From Symsagittifera roscoffensis (taxonomy: Eukaryota > Xenacoelomorpha > Acoela > Convolutidae), in the NCBI RefSeq assembly GCF_963678635.1, contig NC_087064.1, positions 76,224,213 through 76,288,212 of the forward strand: a stretch of DNA of 64,000 nucleotides, in the 5' to 3' direction. The position numbers were made by a program, and so were the translations under genes. Positions within the stretch are counted from its first letter, which is position 1, and every line of letters starts with the position of its first letter. The notes beneath the pieces were generated by a model, which searched no databases, was not told the origin of the DNA, and saw only the letters and a list, made by a program, of their open reading frames with translations. Below, piece after piece: positions 31,901 to 42,600 of this stretch.

Positions 31901-33075
31901 CGGAAAAGAGGAATACATAGCTTTTGGAAGCGAGACAGCGAATTGTACGAGGATGTTAGGGACGCTAATAGGGAGGAAGCAGGACAGGGCAGCGAGGATT
32001 AAAAGGGGATACTGGGCGTGGTCAAAAGTAAGAAGATGGTTGTGGAAAACAAAGGTCAGTAAACGAACGAAGGCAATTATTGTACAGGCAGTGGTCGAAT
32101 CAACAATGTTCTTTGACTGCAGTGCAAGAGCATGGACAGTGACTGATATGGCGAAGATGCAGAGCATGGCGGATAAATGCTACCGGTGGATATGGAATGA
32201 GGGGAGAGGTTTAACACTCTTGCGAATGGAAAGAGAGGGGGTCAATAGTTTCGAGATACGTAGGGTTCTGGGGATAACATCTATCAGAACAAAAATAGAG
32301 ACGCGGGCGTTGCAAAAGATGGGCCACGTCCTTTGGATGAGCAACAACAGGACAACTAAAAAAGTTATACTAGGGCACTGGACAAACGAGAGAACACAAC
32401 AGGGTAGGTTAAATGGAGGCGTGGTTAATTACTGGAGGCGACTCATAAGGGAAGCGGGAGAGGACTGGACGAATATAGAAAATTTAACACAGGACCGGAA
32501 AAAATGGAAGGCGACAGTGAAAAGGAGAAAAGAAGCGCTAGAGAAATGGGAGAGTGAAATGTGCAGATACAGGGGAGGGGAGAAACCTAGGAGCCAGGCG
32601 AGGTATCAGGGAGAAAACTTAACATGCAGGTGGGAGGGATGCGGACGAATTTGTAAAACGAAAGGAGGTCTAGTGCAGCATGAACGACGAGTTCACAGGA
32701 TACAGGAGAGGGTGTTTAAATGCGATAGATGCAACAGAACTTTCGCGGAGAAGCACAACTTAACAAACCACAGCAAGAGCTGTAAGGGGGACCAGATGGG
32801 TAGGTGTGGGGACTGCGCGGTGACGGTAACAAGGGGTAATATGGCGAGTCATAGGAGGAGTTGCGGAGGAGGGAGTGGAACGGTAGGGAACACGGCGGCA
32901 AGGGAGACGGGAGGTAACAGGTACACGGGGACCAGGGAGAGGAAAGAGTGTGGATCCTGCGGAGCCTGGATCACTGCTAATAACCTAGCCAAGCATGAGA
33001 GGAAGTGCCAGAACGAACCGCCCAAGGCCCCCCGAGGGGCGTAAATGGGAAACAGAACTGAACAGAACAGAACAG
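28988..33075 (+). mobile_element. Full-length 2A/PHD-bearing LINE (CR1/Ingi-like)
   Basis: This is a GC-rich block of ~4.1 kb in AT-rich surroundings. GATTTGAAAG occurs at 28978-28987 and again at 33076-33085, a likely 10-bp target duplication, although the flanks themselves belong to a repeat. The 5' leader is ~195 bp. One long ORF follows, and the 3' end is a short run of a gaaca-type repeat (aacagaactgaacagaacagaacag). An intact ORF and full length suggest recent activity. Confidence 0.85.
29184..33044 (+). CDS. LINE polyprotein: 2A - PHD - endonuclease - RT - zinc fingers
   Basis: 1286 residues, no breaks. Residues 24-32 are GDVERNPGP, a canonical 2A sequence that makes the ribosome skip the bond between G31 and P32, so the first 31 residues are released. 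Next is a PHD-type zinc finger (CPIC..., C-X2-C at 37-40, ending CDRC). An APE-type endonuclease follows (WNIQG, LSELRE, GGDFNSS, SLSDHRP). Then comes the reverse transcriptase (AGVDNVS, WVIPLHKKG, NGFREGRST, LLDITKAYPRVN, LREGCATSPILFN, FADDST). The C-terminus has a CCHH finger (C-X4-C ... QHERRVHR), another (FKCDRCNRTF...) and two further Cys/His fingers. N-terminal 2A peptides are known in CR1, L2 and Ingi-type elements of marine invertebrates. The clade assignment is provisional. Confidence 0.93.
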   Translation: MFGGFLAAGPGKPAYWVQLLVRAGDVERNPGPETYVCPICGKEIKDRRQISVWCNLGGYVHMKCTSLRSIEGYSDEFVCDRCSWCKGEGGKREIRERRRTEKRKRREKVQKTRAEKREREAKTKGKGKATSVWTWNIQGARVSFPRRNRFAEILRCISKSNAEVVLLSELREKEEGMKWIKAKDMFGVLIHGKRSGIILRDEWALDWRDQGCKRTCGDRSSAVEVDQIKFVATYQPLWNSDRRDFDAYREELNEMIRCGAKKLVLGGDFNSSVGDTSQREEDDAVGPFGLGRTNAAGRDLIEWCHEQGLTWTSSFFRHNRRGTWKCPGRRTWHEIDGFMVKKKDRSRVVKSINTIIAGTSLSDHRPKCMEVWRRKGAKANRKSETQRKINWEALRDGSIRQAFASTVDGKREQQGTGEESERLINLINEAGTEVCGFKKKKALSPWLDTHLEEIQGFKRRIGALTKSFERTRTENFKIQRQEVRKEYKKAKRRWEEEWWLKLVDETKDAEVKGDIRRIYKTLRYLGGKDLQNIEEEFFSPEEFRRHFMKVSEDRYERDVIEIMRTASSTEIKDSPEAKAAAEEMEEAITFVEFERELANMKDGAAGVDNVSVSAVKALSIDTRKELYQCMMEQLATPVENWADKAKEGWVIPLHKKGARNELDNYRGVCLLPVLSRIMAGILTSRIRKWAEKIEACGENQNGFREGRSTCDATQIILRIDEETRRVFGKAETTGNRPGAVLLDITKAYPRVNRPLLWMVLENLGMTEGVIEVLKNLHEGTKYKVKGRGELSEEWLPVRGLREGCATSPILFNVYHAQAMRLAAKKRREKAAEIGEECGLEWSWGPGNSLPPIEVKRALRSSTQEVFRLEESLFADDSTLLGWTEELAVGKETVKAEMMKFEEKCHNGKEEYIAFGSETANCTRMLGTLIGRKQDRAARIKRGYWAWSKVRRWLWKTKVSKRTKAIIVQAVVESTMFFDCSARAWTVTDMAKMQSMADKCYRWIWNEGRGLTLLRMEREGVNSFEIRRVLGITSIRTKIETRALQKMGHVLWMSNNRTTKKVILGHWTNERTQQGRLNGGVVNYWRRLIREAGEDWTNIENLTQDRKKWKATVKRRKEALEKWESEMCRYRGGEKPRSQARYQGENLTCRWEGCGRICKTKGGLVQHERRVHRIQERVFKCDRCNRTFAEKHNLTNHSKSCKGDQMGRCGDCAVTVTRGNMASHRRSCGGGSGTVGNTAARETGGNRYTGTRERKECGSCGAWITANNLAKHERKCQNEPPKAPRGA

Positions 33076-34216
33076 GATTTGAAAGTCTTTTGAAAATTTA
33101 ATTTTAAAAACTTGGACCCAAAAAAAAAGCGTAGCACCGAGACTATCGCGTCCTCGGAAACAAGCCATTCAACCCCATAACAACTACTGAGATAGTCTCC
33201 GTTTGTTCTGGAGGAGTTTCAGCTACCTTGAAACTATTAAAACCGAAATTACTGCTGTGCGAGAAACCAAGCTCCACCTTAAAATCAAAACTTACTTCGA
33301 AAACTATGATATAATTGTCAAAGACCTAGAAAAAGAATGAGGAGGACTTCTCTTTATTTGTAGATTCATTGAAATCCCCTCTGAAACCGCCTTCTCTACC
33401 CCTTTAGCCTCTAAAGAATAAAGAATCATTAACTATAAACATTTTTAACGAAGATGGAAAATATCAGTCTTAATTATCTGCGTTCCCCCAGATACTCCTG
33501 CCCTCAAGGTTCAACTGCTTCACAAAACCACCTGGTCAACGAATCTGATGGACTAACAAAGGAATATATAATTTATCACAGTCCCCTTTGAAATTTCAAA
33601 TTCCAGAAGTCGACAGAGGTGCTACCAACTTTCAAAATAAGAGCCCCCCACCCACGACCCTACGTCCCACCAAAGGCTGAAGTCCAAACTTGCTTGCTTC
33701 TCATCAATCATCCTCCCCTGACATAGCTTTCGCCTAGAAATCAATAAATCGGTCTTGTCATGGCGCCCACGAATCTAGGCACAAACCTGCCCCTGCAAAC
33801 TGAACCAACCCATTTAAAATAAAACAAAACGGCATCTTAAACAATATGCCCCAGTTTTACACATTAAAAAATACACAAAGGGATAAAACGGATCTTTTCT
33901 TACCATGATTTATTTGAAATACCAAAATGGTATTGCGTGAGAGTACATAACTATTTAAATGAAAAAGGGTCCCAGCGTTGCACAAATGCCCTCAGTCTAT
34001 AAAACTGCAACAGTAACAGAACTACCATTGACCAAATCCACAAAAATCCCCACCCTCAGCCTCAATTCCCCAAACAACTACTGAGCCCAGTCGTAAGAAT
34101 AATTGCTCCACTGACAAACTCACATATTGCCCCTAAAGGCCACCTGAATAGCTTCTTGCCTTTCCACTCCACTAACGAAGTACTAACATCACTCAATAAT
34201 GCAAGATACCTAAGAT

Positions 34217-34232
34217 CAGGGGCAGATTTAGG
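34217..34232 (+). repeat. hAT-like MITE terminus (isolated)
   Basis: CAGGGGCAGATTTAGG has the form of a hAT-type MITE end and is followed by a GC-rich head (acgccccccatc). The body to its right (34330-34590) is related in inverted orientation to the MITE at 34857-35110. No matching right terminus was found. The duplicate lies in unit 2 near 36960. Confidence 0.5.
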
Positions 34233-34856
34233 GGGGACGCCCCCCATCAGGGATTCGACCCCCTGCCAACCCAAAAGGTCCCCCTTTGAACTATTTTGAG
34301 ATATCCATTTTTGGCTGACGGACCCCAAAATTGTTGTAAAGGCGCCTTCGGCGCCAATATAGACTAATTTTGAGGGGGGAGCGCGCGCCGAAATAACGCA
34401 ATTTTTTGGTCATAAATTTCCAAAAAGTGCATAAAAACGCTTTTTTGGCCTGTTTTTTCAAAATGTTGCCTGCGGCGCATAAAATTTGGACAATTCAGGG
34501 TCTTTTTAGTACGTTGGGAGAGCTCGGAAAATCAATTTGATCCTAAAAAAAAGTAGACAAAATTTGGTCTTGTATCGAGTACGACGGGGCAATTTGAAAA
34601 AAAAATCTACCGCTTGCTGAGAATTTAACTGAGCGGTTGACATGCAAAACTTTTTCTATTAAAGATCGCCTCTCCGAAGCCAGAATAATCCGCAGTAGAG
34701 GGATCAGTTATTCCCTAAATTGTAAGTAGCCTTCAATTTGAAAGTGATCCACCTACACTTTCGCAACGCGTATAAACGTTATGCCGACGACTTCAACATT
34801 TTAACACTTAATCACAAAGCTACAAACCTCTCCCTATCAAATTACTTCAACTCTGT

Positions 34857-35110
34857 CAGGGGCGGATCTAGGATTTTCTCGAGGGGGGAGACATTTTGGT
34901 CGACCAATTTTTTTTAGGTCGACCAAATTGATTTACCGAGCTCTCCCAAAGCACTAAAAAAACCATGCTGTGGCCAAATTTTCTGCGCCGCAGTCGAAAT
35001 TTTCGACAAACAGGCTAAAATTTTGGGGAAAAAAATCTTAATCTTATTGAATGAAAAAGTTTTCATTTTACTCAAATATTTTGCCCCCTCCCCTTTTTAA
35101 ATCCGCCCTG
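34857..35110. mobile_element. MITE with CAGGGGCGGAT termini
   Basis: The left end CAGGGGCGGATCTAGG and the right end TAAATCCGCCCTG form an imperfect inverted repeat (one-base gap). The interior shares 'gagagctcggaaaatcaattt' and 'gtcgacc' phrases with the hAT MITE at 40083-40460. The second copy is at about 37594-37845 in unit 2. A clear 8-bp target duplication is not visible here. Confidence 0.6.
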
Positions 35111-38100
35111 TGTTTCTTTTCTTTTGAAAACAACCGCAAACAATCCACAACCAATTGCCTGATTCCAACGACTACAAATTTTGCTAACCTGTCAAAATCT
35201 AGAACACGCTTCTACCACTTGATTGCCATCTAAAATTTTAGGACTCAATTCAGATACTTGTAAAAAAAATACTTAACCACGGCAAAACTGAAGCCATAAA
35301 AAGAAAACAAAGAGCTGCGCTTAAAGCGCTTGCAGGATCTAGCTGGGGTCAAAATAAGGACACTGTTTACCCGTGCAAGCTATCAAAAAAAGCAAACAAT
35401 CTTCATTTGTAAATGAATTACTGAACAACGTTTCAACCCATTCTAAACGATGTTTGCCGGAATTAAAGATGCGCTGTCGATGAAAAAGGTGACAACTTGA
35501 AATAACGCCCTTTGGTAGTATTTTAAGTCATCCATTTTTGGCTGACCAACACTAATATTTGCGGCCATTATATGCAATTTAGTCGTCAACATTTTTCAAA
35601 GGGTGTCCTTTTTTGCTGGCCTGTTTTCCGAAATTTGCCTGCAACGCAGAAGTTTTTGGCTCAGAAAATATTTTTGGTCGACCTGAAAAACGTCGAAAAA
35701 AACTTCAAAAAAATTGGAGAAACTGCTCTCGCCCTTCGAAAATTTCTTGAGCATGTCAATGAGTTCCGTGGAAGTGCTGTCAGGGTACTATCAGGATTTG
35801 AAAGTCTTTTTGAAAATTTAATTTTAAAAACTTAGACCCAAAAAAAAGCGTAGCACCGAGACTATCCCGTCGTCGAAAACAATCCATTCAACCCCATAAC
35901 AACTACTGAGATAGTCTCCGTTTGTTCTGGAGGAGTTTCAGCTATCTTGAAACTATTAAAACCGAAATTACTGCTGTGCGAGAAACCAAGCTCCACCTTA
36001 AAATCAAAACTTACTTCGAATACTATGATATAATTGTCAAAGACCTAGAAAAAGATTGAGGAGGACTTCTCTTTGTAGATTCATTGAAATCCCCTCTAAA
36101 ACTACCTTCTCTACCCCCTTAGCCCCTAAAGAATCATTAACTATAAACATTCTAAACGAAGATGGAAAATATCAGTCTTAATTATCTGCGTTCCCACAGA
36201 TACTCCTGCCCTCAAGGTTCAACTGCTTCACAAAACCCCCTGGTCAACGAATCTGATGGACTAACAAAGGAATATATAATTTATCACAGTCCCCTTTGAA
36301 ATTTCAAATTCCAGAAGTCGACAGAGGTGCTACCAACTTTCAAAATAAGAGCCCCCACCAACGACCCTACGTCCCACCAAAGGCTGAAGTCCAAACTTGC
36401 TTGCTTCTCATCAATCATCCTCCCCTGACATAGCTTTCGCCTAGAAATCAATAGATCGGTCTTGTCATGGCGCCCACGAATCCAGGCACAAACCTGCCCC
36501 TGCAAACTGAACCAACCCATTTAAATTAAAACGAAACGGCATCTTAAACAATATGCCCCAGTTTCACACATTAAAAAAATACACAAAGGGATAAAACGGA
36601 TCTTTTCTTACCATGATTTATTTGAAATACCAAAATGGTATTGCGTGAGAGTACATAACTATTTAAATGAAAAAGGGTCCCAGCGTTGCACAAATGCCCC
36701 CAGTCTATAAAACTGCAACAGTAACAGAACTACCATTGACCAAATCCACAAAAGTCCCCACCCTCAGCCTCAATTCCCCAAACAACCCCCAGTCGTAAGA
36801 ATAATTCCCCAAACAACCCCCAGAAAGAGCCCAGTCGTAAGAATAATTGCTCCACTGACAAACTCACATATTGCCCCTAAAGGCTACCTGAATAGCTTCT
36901 TGCCTTTCCACTCCACTAACAAAGTACTAACATCACTCAATAATGCAAGATACCTAAGATCAGGGGCAGATTTAGGGGGGACGCCCCCCATCAGGGATTC
37001 GACCCCCTGCCAACCGAAAATGTCCCCCTTTGAACTATTTTGACCTATTTTGACGGACCCCAAAATTGTTGTAAAGGCGCCTTCGGCGCCAATATAGACT
37101 AGTTTTGAGGGGGGAGCGCGCGCCGAAATAACGCAATTTTTGGTCATAAATTTCCAAAAAGTGCATAAAAACGCTTTTTTGGCCTGTTTTTTCAAAATGT
37201 TGCCTGCGGTGCAGAAAATTTGGACAATTCAGGGTCTTTTTAGTACGTTGGGAGAGCTCGGAAAATCAATTTGATCCTAAAAAAAAGTCGACAAAATTTG
37301 GTCTTGTATTGAGTACGACGGGGCAATTTAAAAAAAAATCTACCGCTGGCTGAGAATTTAACTGAGCGGTTGACATGCAAAACTTTTTCTATTAAAGATC
37401 GCCTCTCCGAAGCCAGAATAATCCGCAGTAGAGGGATCAGTTATTCCCCAAATTGTAAGTAGCCTTCAATTTGAAAGTGATCCACCTACACTTTCGCAAC
37501 GCGTATAAACGTTATGCCGACGACTTCAACATTTTAACACTTAATCACAAAGCTACAAACCTCTCCCTATCAAATTACTTCAACTCTGTCAGGGGCGGAT
37601 CTAGGATTTTCTCGAGGGGGGAGACATTTTGGTCGAACAATTTTTTTTAGGTCGACCAAATTGATTTTCCGAGCTCTCCCAAAGCACTAAAAAAACCATG
37701 TTTTGGCCAAATTTTCTGCGCCGCAGTCGAAATTTTCGAAAAAAAAGGCTAAAATACTGGGGAAAAAAATCTGAATCTTATTGAATGAAAAAATTTTCGT
37801 TTTACTCAAATATTTTGCCCCCCTCCCCTATTTAAATCCGCCCTGTGTTTCTTTTCTTTTGAAAACAACCGCAAACAATCCACAACCAATTGCCTGATTC
37901 CAACGACTGCAAATTTTGCTAACCTGTCAAAATCTAGAACACGCTTCTACTTCTTGATTGCCATCTAAAATTTTAGGACTCAATTTAGATACTTTTAAAA
38001 AAAATACTTAACCACGGCAAAACTGAAGCCATAAAAAGAAAACAAAGAGATGTGCTTAAAGCGCTTGCAGGATCTAGCTGGGGTCAAAATAAGGACACTG

Positions 38101-38505
38101 TTTACCCGTGCAAGCTACCAAAAAAAGCAAACAATCTTCATTTGTAAATGAATTACTGAACAACGTTTCAACCCATTCTAAACGATGTTTGCCGGAATTA
38201 AAGATGCGCTGTCGATGAAAAAGGAGACAACTTGAAATAACGCCCTTTGGTAGTATTTTAAGTCATCCATTTTTGGCTGACCAACACTAATATTTGCGGC
38301 CATTATATGCAATTTAGTCGTCAACGTTTTTCAAAAAGTGCCCTTTTTTGTTGGCCTGTTTTTCCGAAATTTGCCTGCAACGCAGAAGTTTTTGGCTCAG
38401 AAAATATTTTTGGTCGACCTGAAAAACGTCGAAAAAAATTCAAAAAAATTGGAGAAACTGCTCTCGCCCTTCGAAAATTTCTTGAGCATGTCAATGAGTT
38501 CCGTG

Positions 38506-39615
38506 TATAGTCAAATGAAAAAATGTTCAAATGAAAAAAGTAGTCTGAAAAAAATTGGCTTAAATATAGAAATGCGGTAAGCCAAGTTCATCAAATACAA
38601 AGTGCTCAATAAGGATCAAACACGCTGAATGAGGGAGCAGATGAAAGCTATTAAAACTAGACTGCACCAATTGATATAAAATGTTTTTAGCTAAGTTTTT
38701 TTGCTTTCAAAACGTAGAAGCGAATGAAACAAAATGAGGCCGCAAGGGGTGCGGCGGTAAATATTTTTAGTCTTTTTGAATAGCGAAAGCCATCATACTA
38801 TTGCATTTTTTGCTTTTCTTGTTCATTTTCCAGCCTCTCAAACAATGCGGTCAAAATAAGAGTAAAGTTCCAAAGTAGGTCGCCCAACTACATGTAAATT
38901 GATATATAGAAGCATCAGTGGCAGGCATTTAAGCTAATTGGATGATATTAAAAAAGAAGACGAAAAAAAATATCGACCAATTTTGATCGTTTCTTTCTTC
39001 TCCTCAATTCTATTTTAGTGCCAGGAGATTTTCCTGCGTTGCCGGGCTGTCAACCTATCGCATCAATGAATTTCTTTGGCTTCTTTGTTAACTTATTTGA
39101 CAAAATTGCTCAAATCTTAGCCAAATGAATAGTATAAAAGCGAAGAGGTGTTTTTTCATTTGACAAATTTACTCTAAGCATTTGGTCAGAGAATAGGAAT
39201 ATAAAACTGATGGTACAAAAAATAGCTGCCACTGAATAAGAAAAGTATTATAATATTCCACTGGCAAGTTCATTTAGTTTTCACTCTTCTAAACCGTGAG
39301 CCGCCCTGTCCGTCAATTTAGTGTAAGAACGCATAGCTGCAATGTTGATTTGACGGAATCAGATAAGATTTGAGAGAATGGGCAATTGTTTAAGGGCTAG
39401 TTTTTAGTATTTCCTTATTTCTTCTGCTGACACTTTTGACGAGTTTCTTCGCTCTTATTCGACCAATTTCAAGAAGCGTTTTATTTCTGTTTTTTTAACA
39501 ATAAATTTGTTCTTCTATAGGCTTTTTAATTTTTATAGTTACTGGCAAGTTATTGTTATAAGTTGTAATTCACTATAAGGAAAGAAAATATTGATTAGAA
39601 GGTGAACGAGAAATA
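38506..39615. other. Intergenic, upstream of the TMEM151-like gene
   Basis: No coding region is supported. The sequence is AT-rich without the repeats seen to the left, which fits unique upstream DNA of the host gene. No certain promoter element was identified. Confidence 0.5.
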
Positions 39616-42600
39616 ATGAAACTGGACAAATTGTGCGTTCGTGTTTCGGTGTCATTTATTAACTTCTGCGAAGTAATCCTGTGGAAATCTCTAATCTGCA
39701 CCCTGCTGTTATATTTATCGCTTACAGCTGTCACTTATTGTTCGCTGGTACCTTATGTTGACAGACATCTGCTATCGGATGAGGGAGATCAATTTAATGT
39801 GGCAGTCAGAGGATCAGGTATGAATAACTAATTGTCTTCATTCCAATCATCTCAGCCATTCGTGTACTTCTATGTTACCTCATAACGAGCCCCCTCTCCC
39901 CTCCGCCCGAATCCCTTAAATTACGATAACTAGTCCAACCGGCGAACCCCCCCCCCCCCACACACACACACAATTTGGCATCAGGGGGTGTTGCCAAGCA
40001 GATACCTTCATTCGGTAGCTTTATTTATGATTAGGTTTATAGCTAAAAAAAATTGAGGCAGAAGATCGGTTTTCACTGGAAACAGTAGCGTGCCGAGGGG
40101 GGGAGGGGTTTGCCACCTCCCTCTCAATTCTGGCTGCCAAAATTTTCCTTTGGTATAACTTTATGACATCCATTTTTCGGTGAACAACCTCAAAACTTTT
40201 CTAAAGCCACTTTCGGCGCAAATATGAATTATTTTGAGGGGTGAGCGCGTGTGAAAAAAAAACGCCTTTTTTGGAAAACATTTTCCAAAAATTGCCTAAA
40301 AACGACTTTTTTGGCCTGTTTTTTGAAAAAAAAATTGCCTGCGTCCTTATACTATTTTAGGAGAGCTCGGAAAATCAAATTGCTCGACCTAAAACAAAGG
40401 TCGACAAAATTTTCGAAAAGCCGCCCCCCTTAAAAAATTTCTGCGAACGTCACGCCACTGACTGGAAAACTTGGTGATTCGAGGTGTTCAGTGATGTCCA
40501 TTTAAAAAATAAAAATTAAAATTAAAATTGTTCAAGAAAATAATAAAAATTGTTTCCAAAACTATTTAAATTTTTCTTTAGAAATTTAAATTTTTCTTCA
40601 GTCTGTTTTTAGCAGTTTTGCCAATTTTGGGGACTTTTCGCAATTATGTGAAAAGAACTCCAAAGCAAGGGGAAAAATAAAGGTTTCGCTTTTTTGGCTC
40701 ATAGATTTGCATTGACATCAAATTACGTCATATTTGTCATGACGAAATTAATCGATACATTTTGACCTGCCGTGAAGAAAAATTCAATTCATAGGTTGGA
40801 CCTTTCTCTTGTGAAGCATGTCTCAAAAAGGATTAGACGATGCTAATCACACCGTTTTGTTCATCGATATTCTGCAAAAAGGCTGATTATTATTTTTTCA
40901 GTTTTAAAGCCCTGGTTTGATTTGTAATACCATTGCCTAAAATCGCATCCGCTGTTCTCTTTTTGAGATTTATCCGCCATTCTTTTTAGAAAAATTTGTA
41001 AAAGGATAAGATTTTCATTTCAATGGGAGTATAGGTGAGATGGTTATTGAGCGAGTATGATTTAGTTATCGTGATGCGACATCATTTCCGCATGTATAAA
41101 GTAATGTAAAGATGTGCGATGTGCTGGAAATTCAAATATACAAAGAATTGCAACGCAAAGTCAAATTCCTACCAAAGGGACCGCTTAAATTTATCCTTTG
41201 AGATAAATAGCTCATAAAAAATGCATATTTGTAGCTCTTATAAAAAATTATTCGCGAGTGACTGTAATGTGTTTTGAAAGCTCTTATACTTGAATTTTTT
41301 TGTAAAAACGTTTTTTTTTTCTTATTAATTTTTTTGGACACAATGTACGATCAAAATTGAATATGTAAAGCAAAAACTTAATTTTCAGAAAACGTAACTT
41401 TAGCAATTAATAGTTGCGTCTTGGCTTAACAATTTTCGACTTACCTCGCTGTGAAGTTAGTCTGAAAGGCGAAAGCCAGATTTGTTTTTGAATCCGAAGA
41501 TCGACTCAAAGTTCTGTAAATAGATATCAACTTGAATAAAGTCTTCTGCATAAAGTGTATCTAAAGTTGCGTGGTAAAACTCCGAGCTTAGCTATAGTTT
41601 TTCCCGATCCGTTAATGGTCGGAATTAAACTCTCATGATATTGTGTTGAAGAACTAATAGGAGTTGTCGGATCTCTTCAAGTATTTCCCCCTTTGGTACC
41701 TAGTAACGAATTGCCACCCTTACAAAGAACTAATTCAACGGCTGAGCATATGAGAATTTAATGAACCCCCCTTACAATAGGGGGATAGTTAATGAGATCC
41801 GAATGGTCTCACAGCCAAGATAAGCACGGTTTATTTTAATGTAAACTAGGTTCATTTCAGTTTTCTTTTAGGTGGGCAGCGCTTCTCGGACGATCAGAAG
41901 TCCGATTCGATACAATGTAACCCGCTTATAAACTACATAGCTGTTATTTCCCTTTGCATCACTTACACCGTGTACGTGTTTGAATCGTACTCGTATCCAA
42001 TCAGGAAAGAATTACGCAATAAAATGACGTTGAAAAAGTGTCTGAGCTTAGTCCGCACATACACTCAGTCCTTTCCGATTATTTGGTGGCGAGCTATTTG
42101 TTATCATTACGCTAGACGGTCCAAACAGATCACGTCGGTTCGAAACGGTGAGAGGATTTTGATCACCCAGGAGTATCTGGAACGACTCGACACAAACACG
42201 GCGTTGTCGGCTTTCGACTTCTCGCAGTTCCGAGTAGAAGATGTAACTCGGCTGCCACCAAAGTTCAATTCGAAACCAATTACTGAGATTTCGTTCTTCA
42301 AGAGTTTCGGCTTTGCGAACGCGGAGGCTGAAAATGAGTATCTAGCCCAGAGGTCCAGTTTTCTGATGGAAAGCGAGAGCAAAGATGATTACATAGAAAC
42401 ATGTGAAGGTGAGTTTAGGTTTCCGAACTAGTTAATCAGATAGCCAGATTTGTTTGGTCGCTGATTCGAATCGCAAAAAAATGTGGCATGGAAAGGGTGT
42501 ATTTTTTCGATAAATCTGTTTTGAAGCCGAGTTTTTTGATAAATCTGTTTTGAAGCTTTCGTGTTTTCCTTGTTCAGGAATGAACTTGAGTGACGTGGAC

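Larger units (their letters stand above)
33076..38505 (+). repeat. 2.7 kb direct tandem duplication
   Basis: Unit 1 (about 33074-35792) and unit 2 (about 35793-38505) begin with the same phrase (aggatttgaaagtc) and end with 'catgtcaatgagttccgtg'. They differ by scattered substitutions and small indels (for example an extra 'ccccagtcgtaagaataatt' near 36786), so the duplication is not recent. Unit 1 carries a 22-bp extension (gaagtgctgtcagggtactatc, 35771-35792) that is a piece of the ~160-bp satellite. The LINE sits exactly at the left edge of unit 1. Short ORFs within are not credible genes. Confidence 0.9.
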
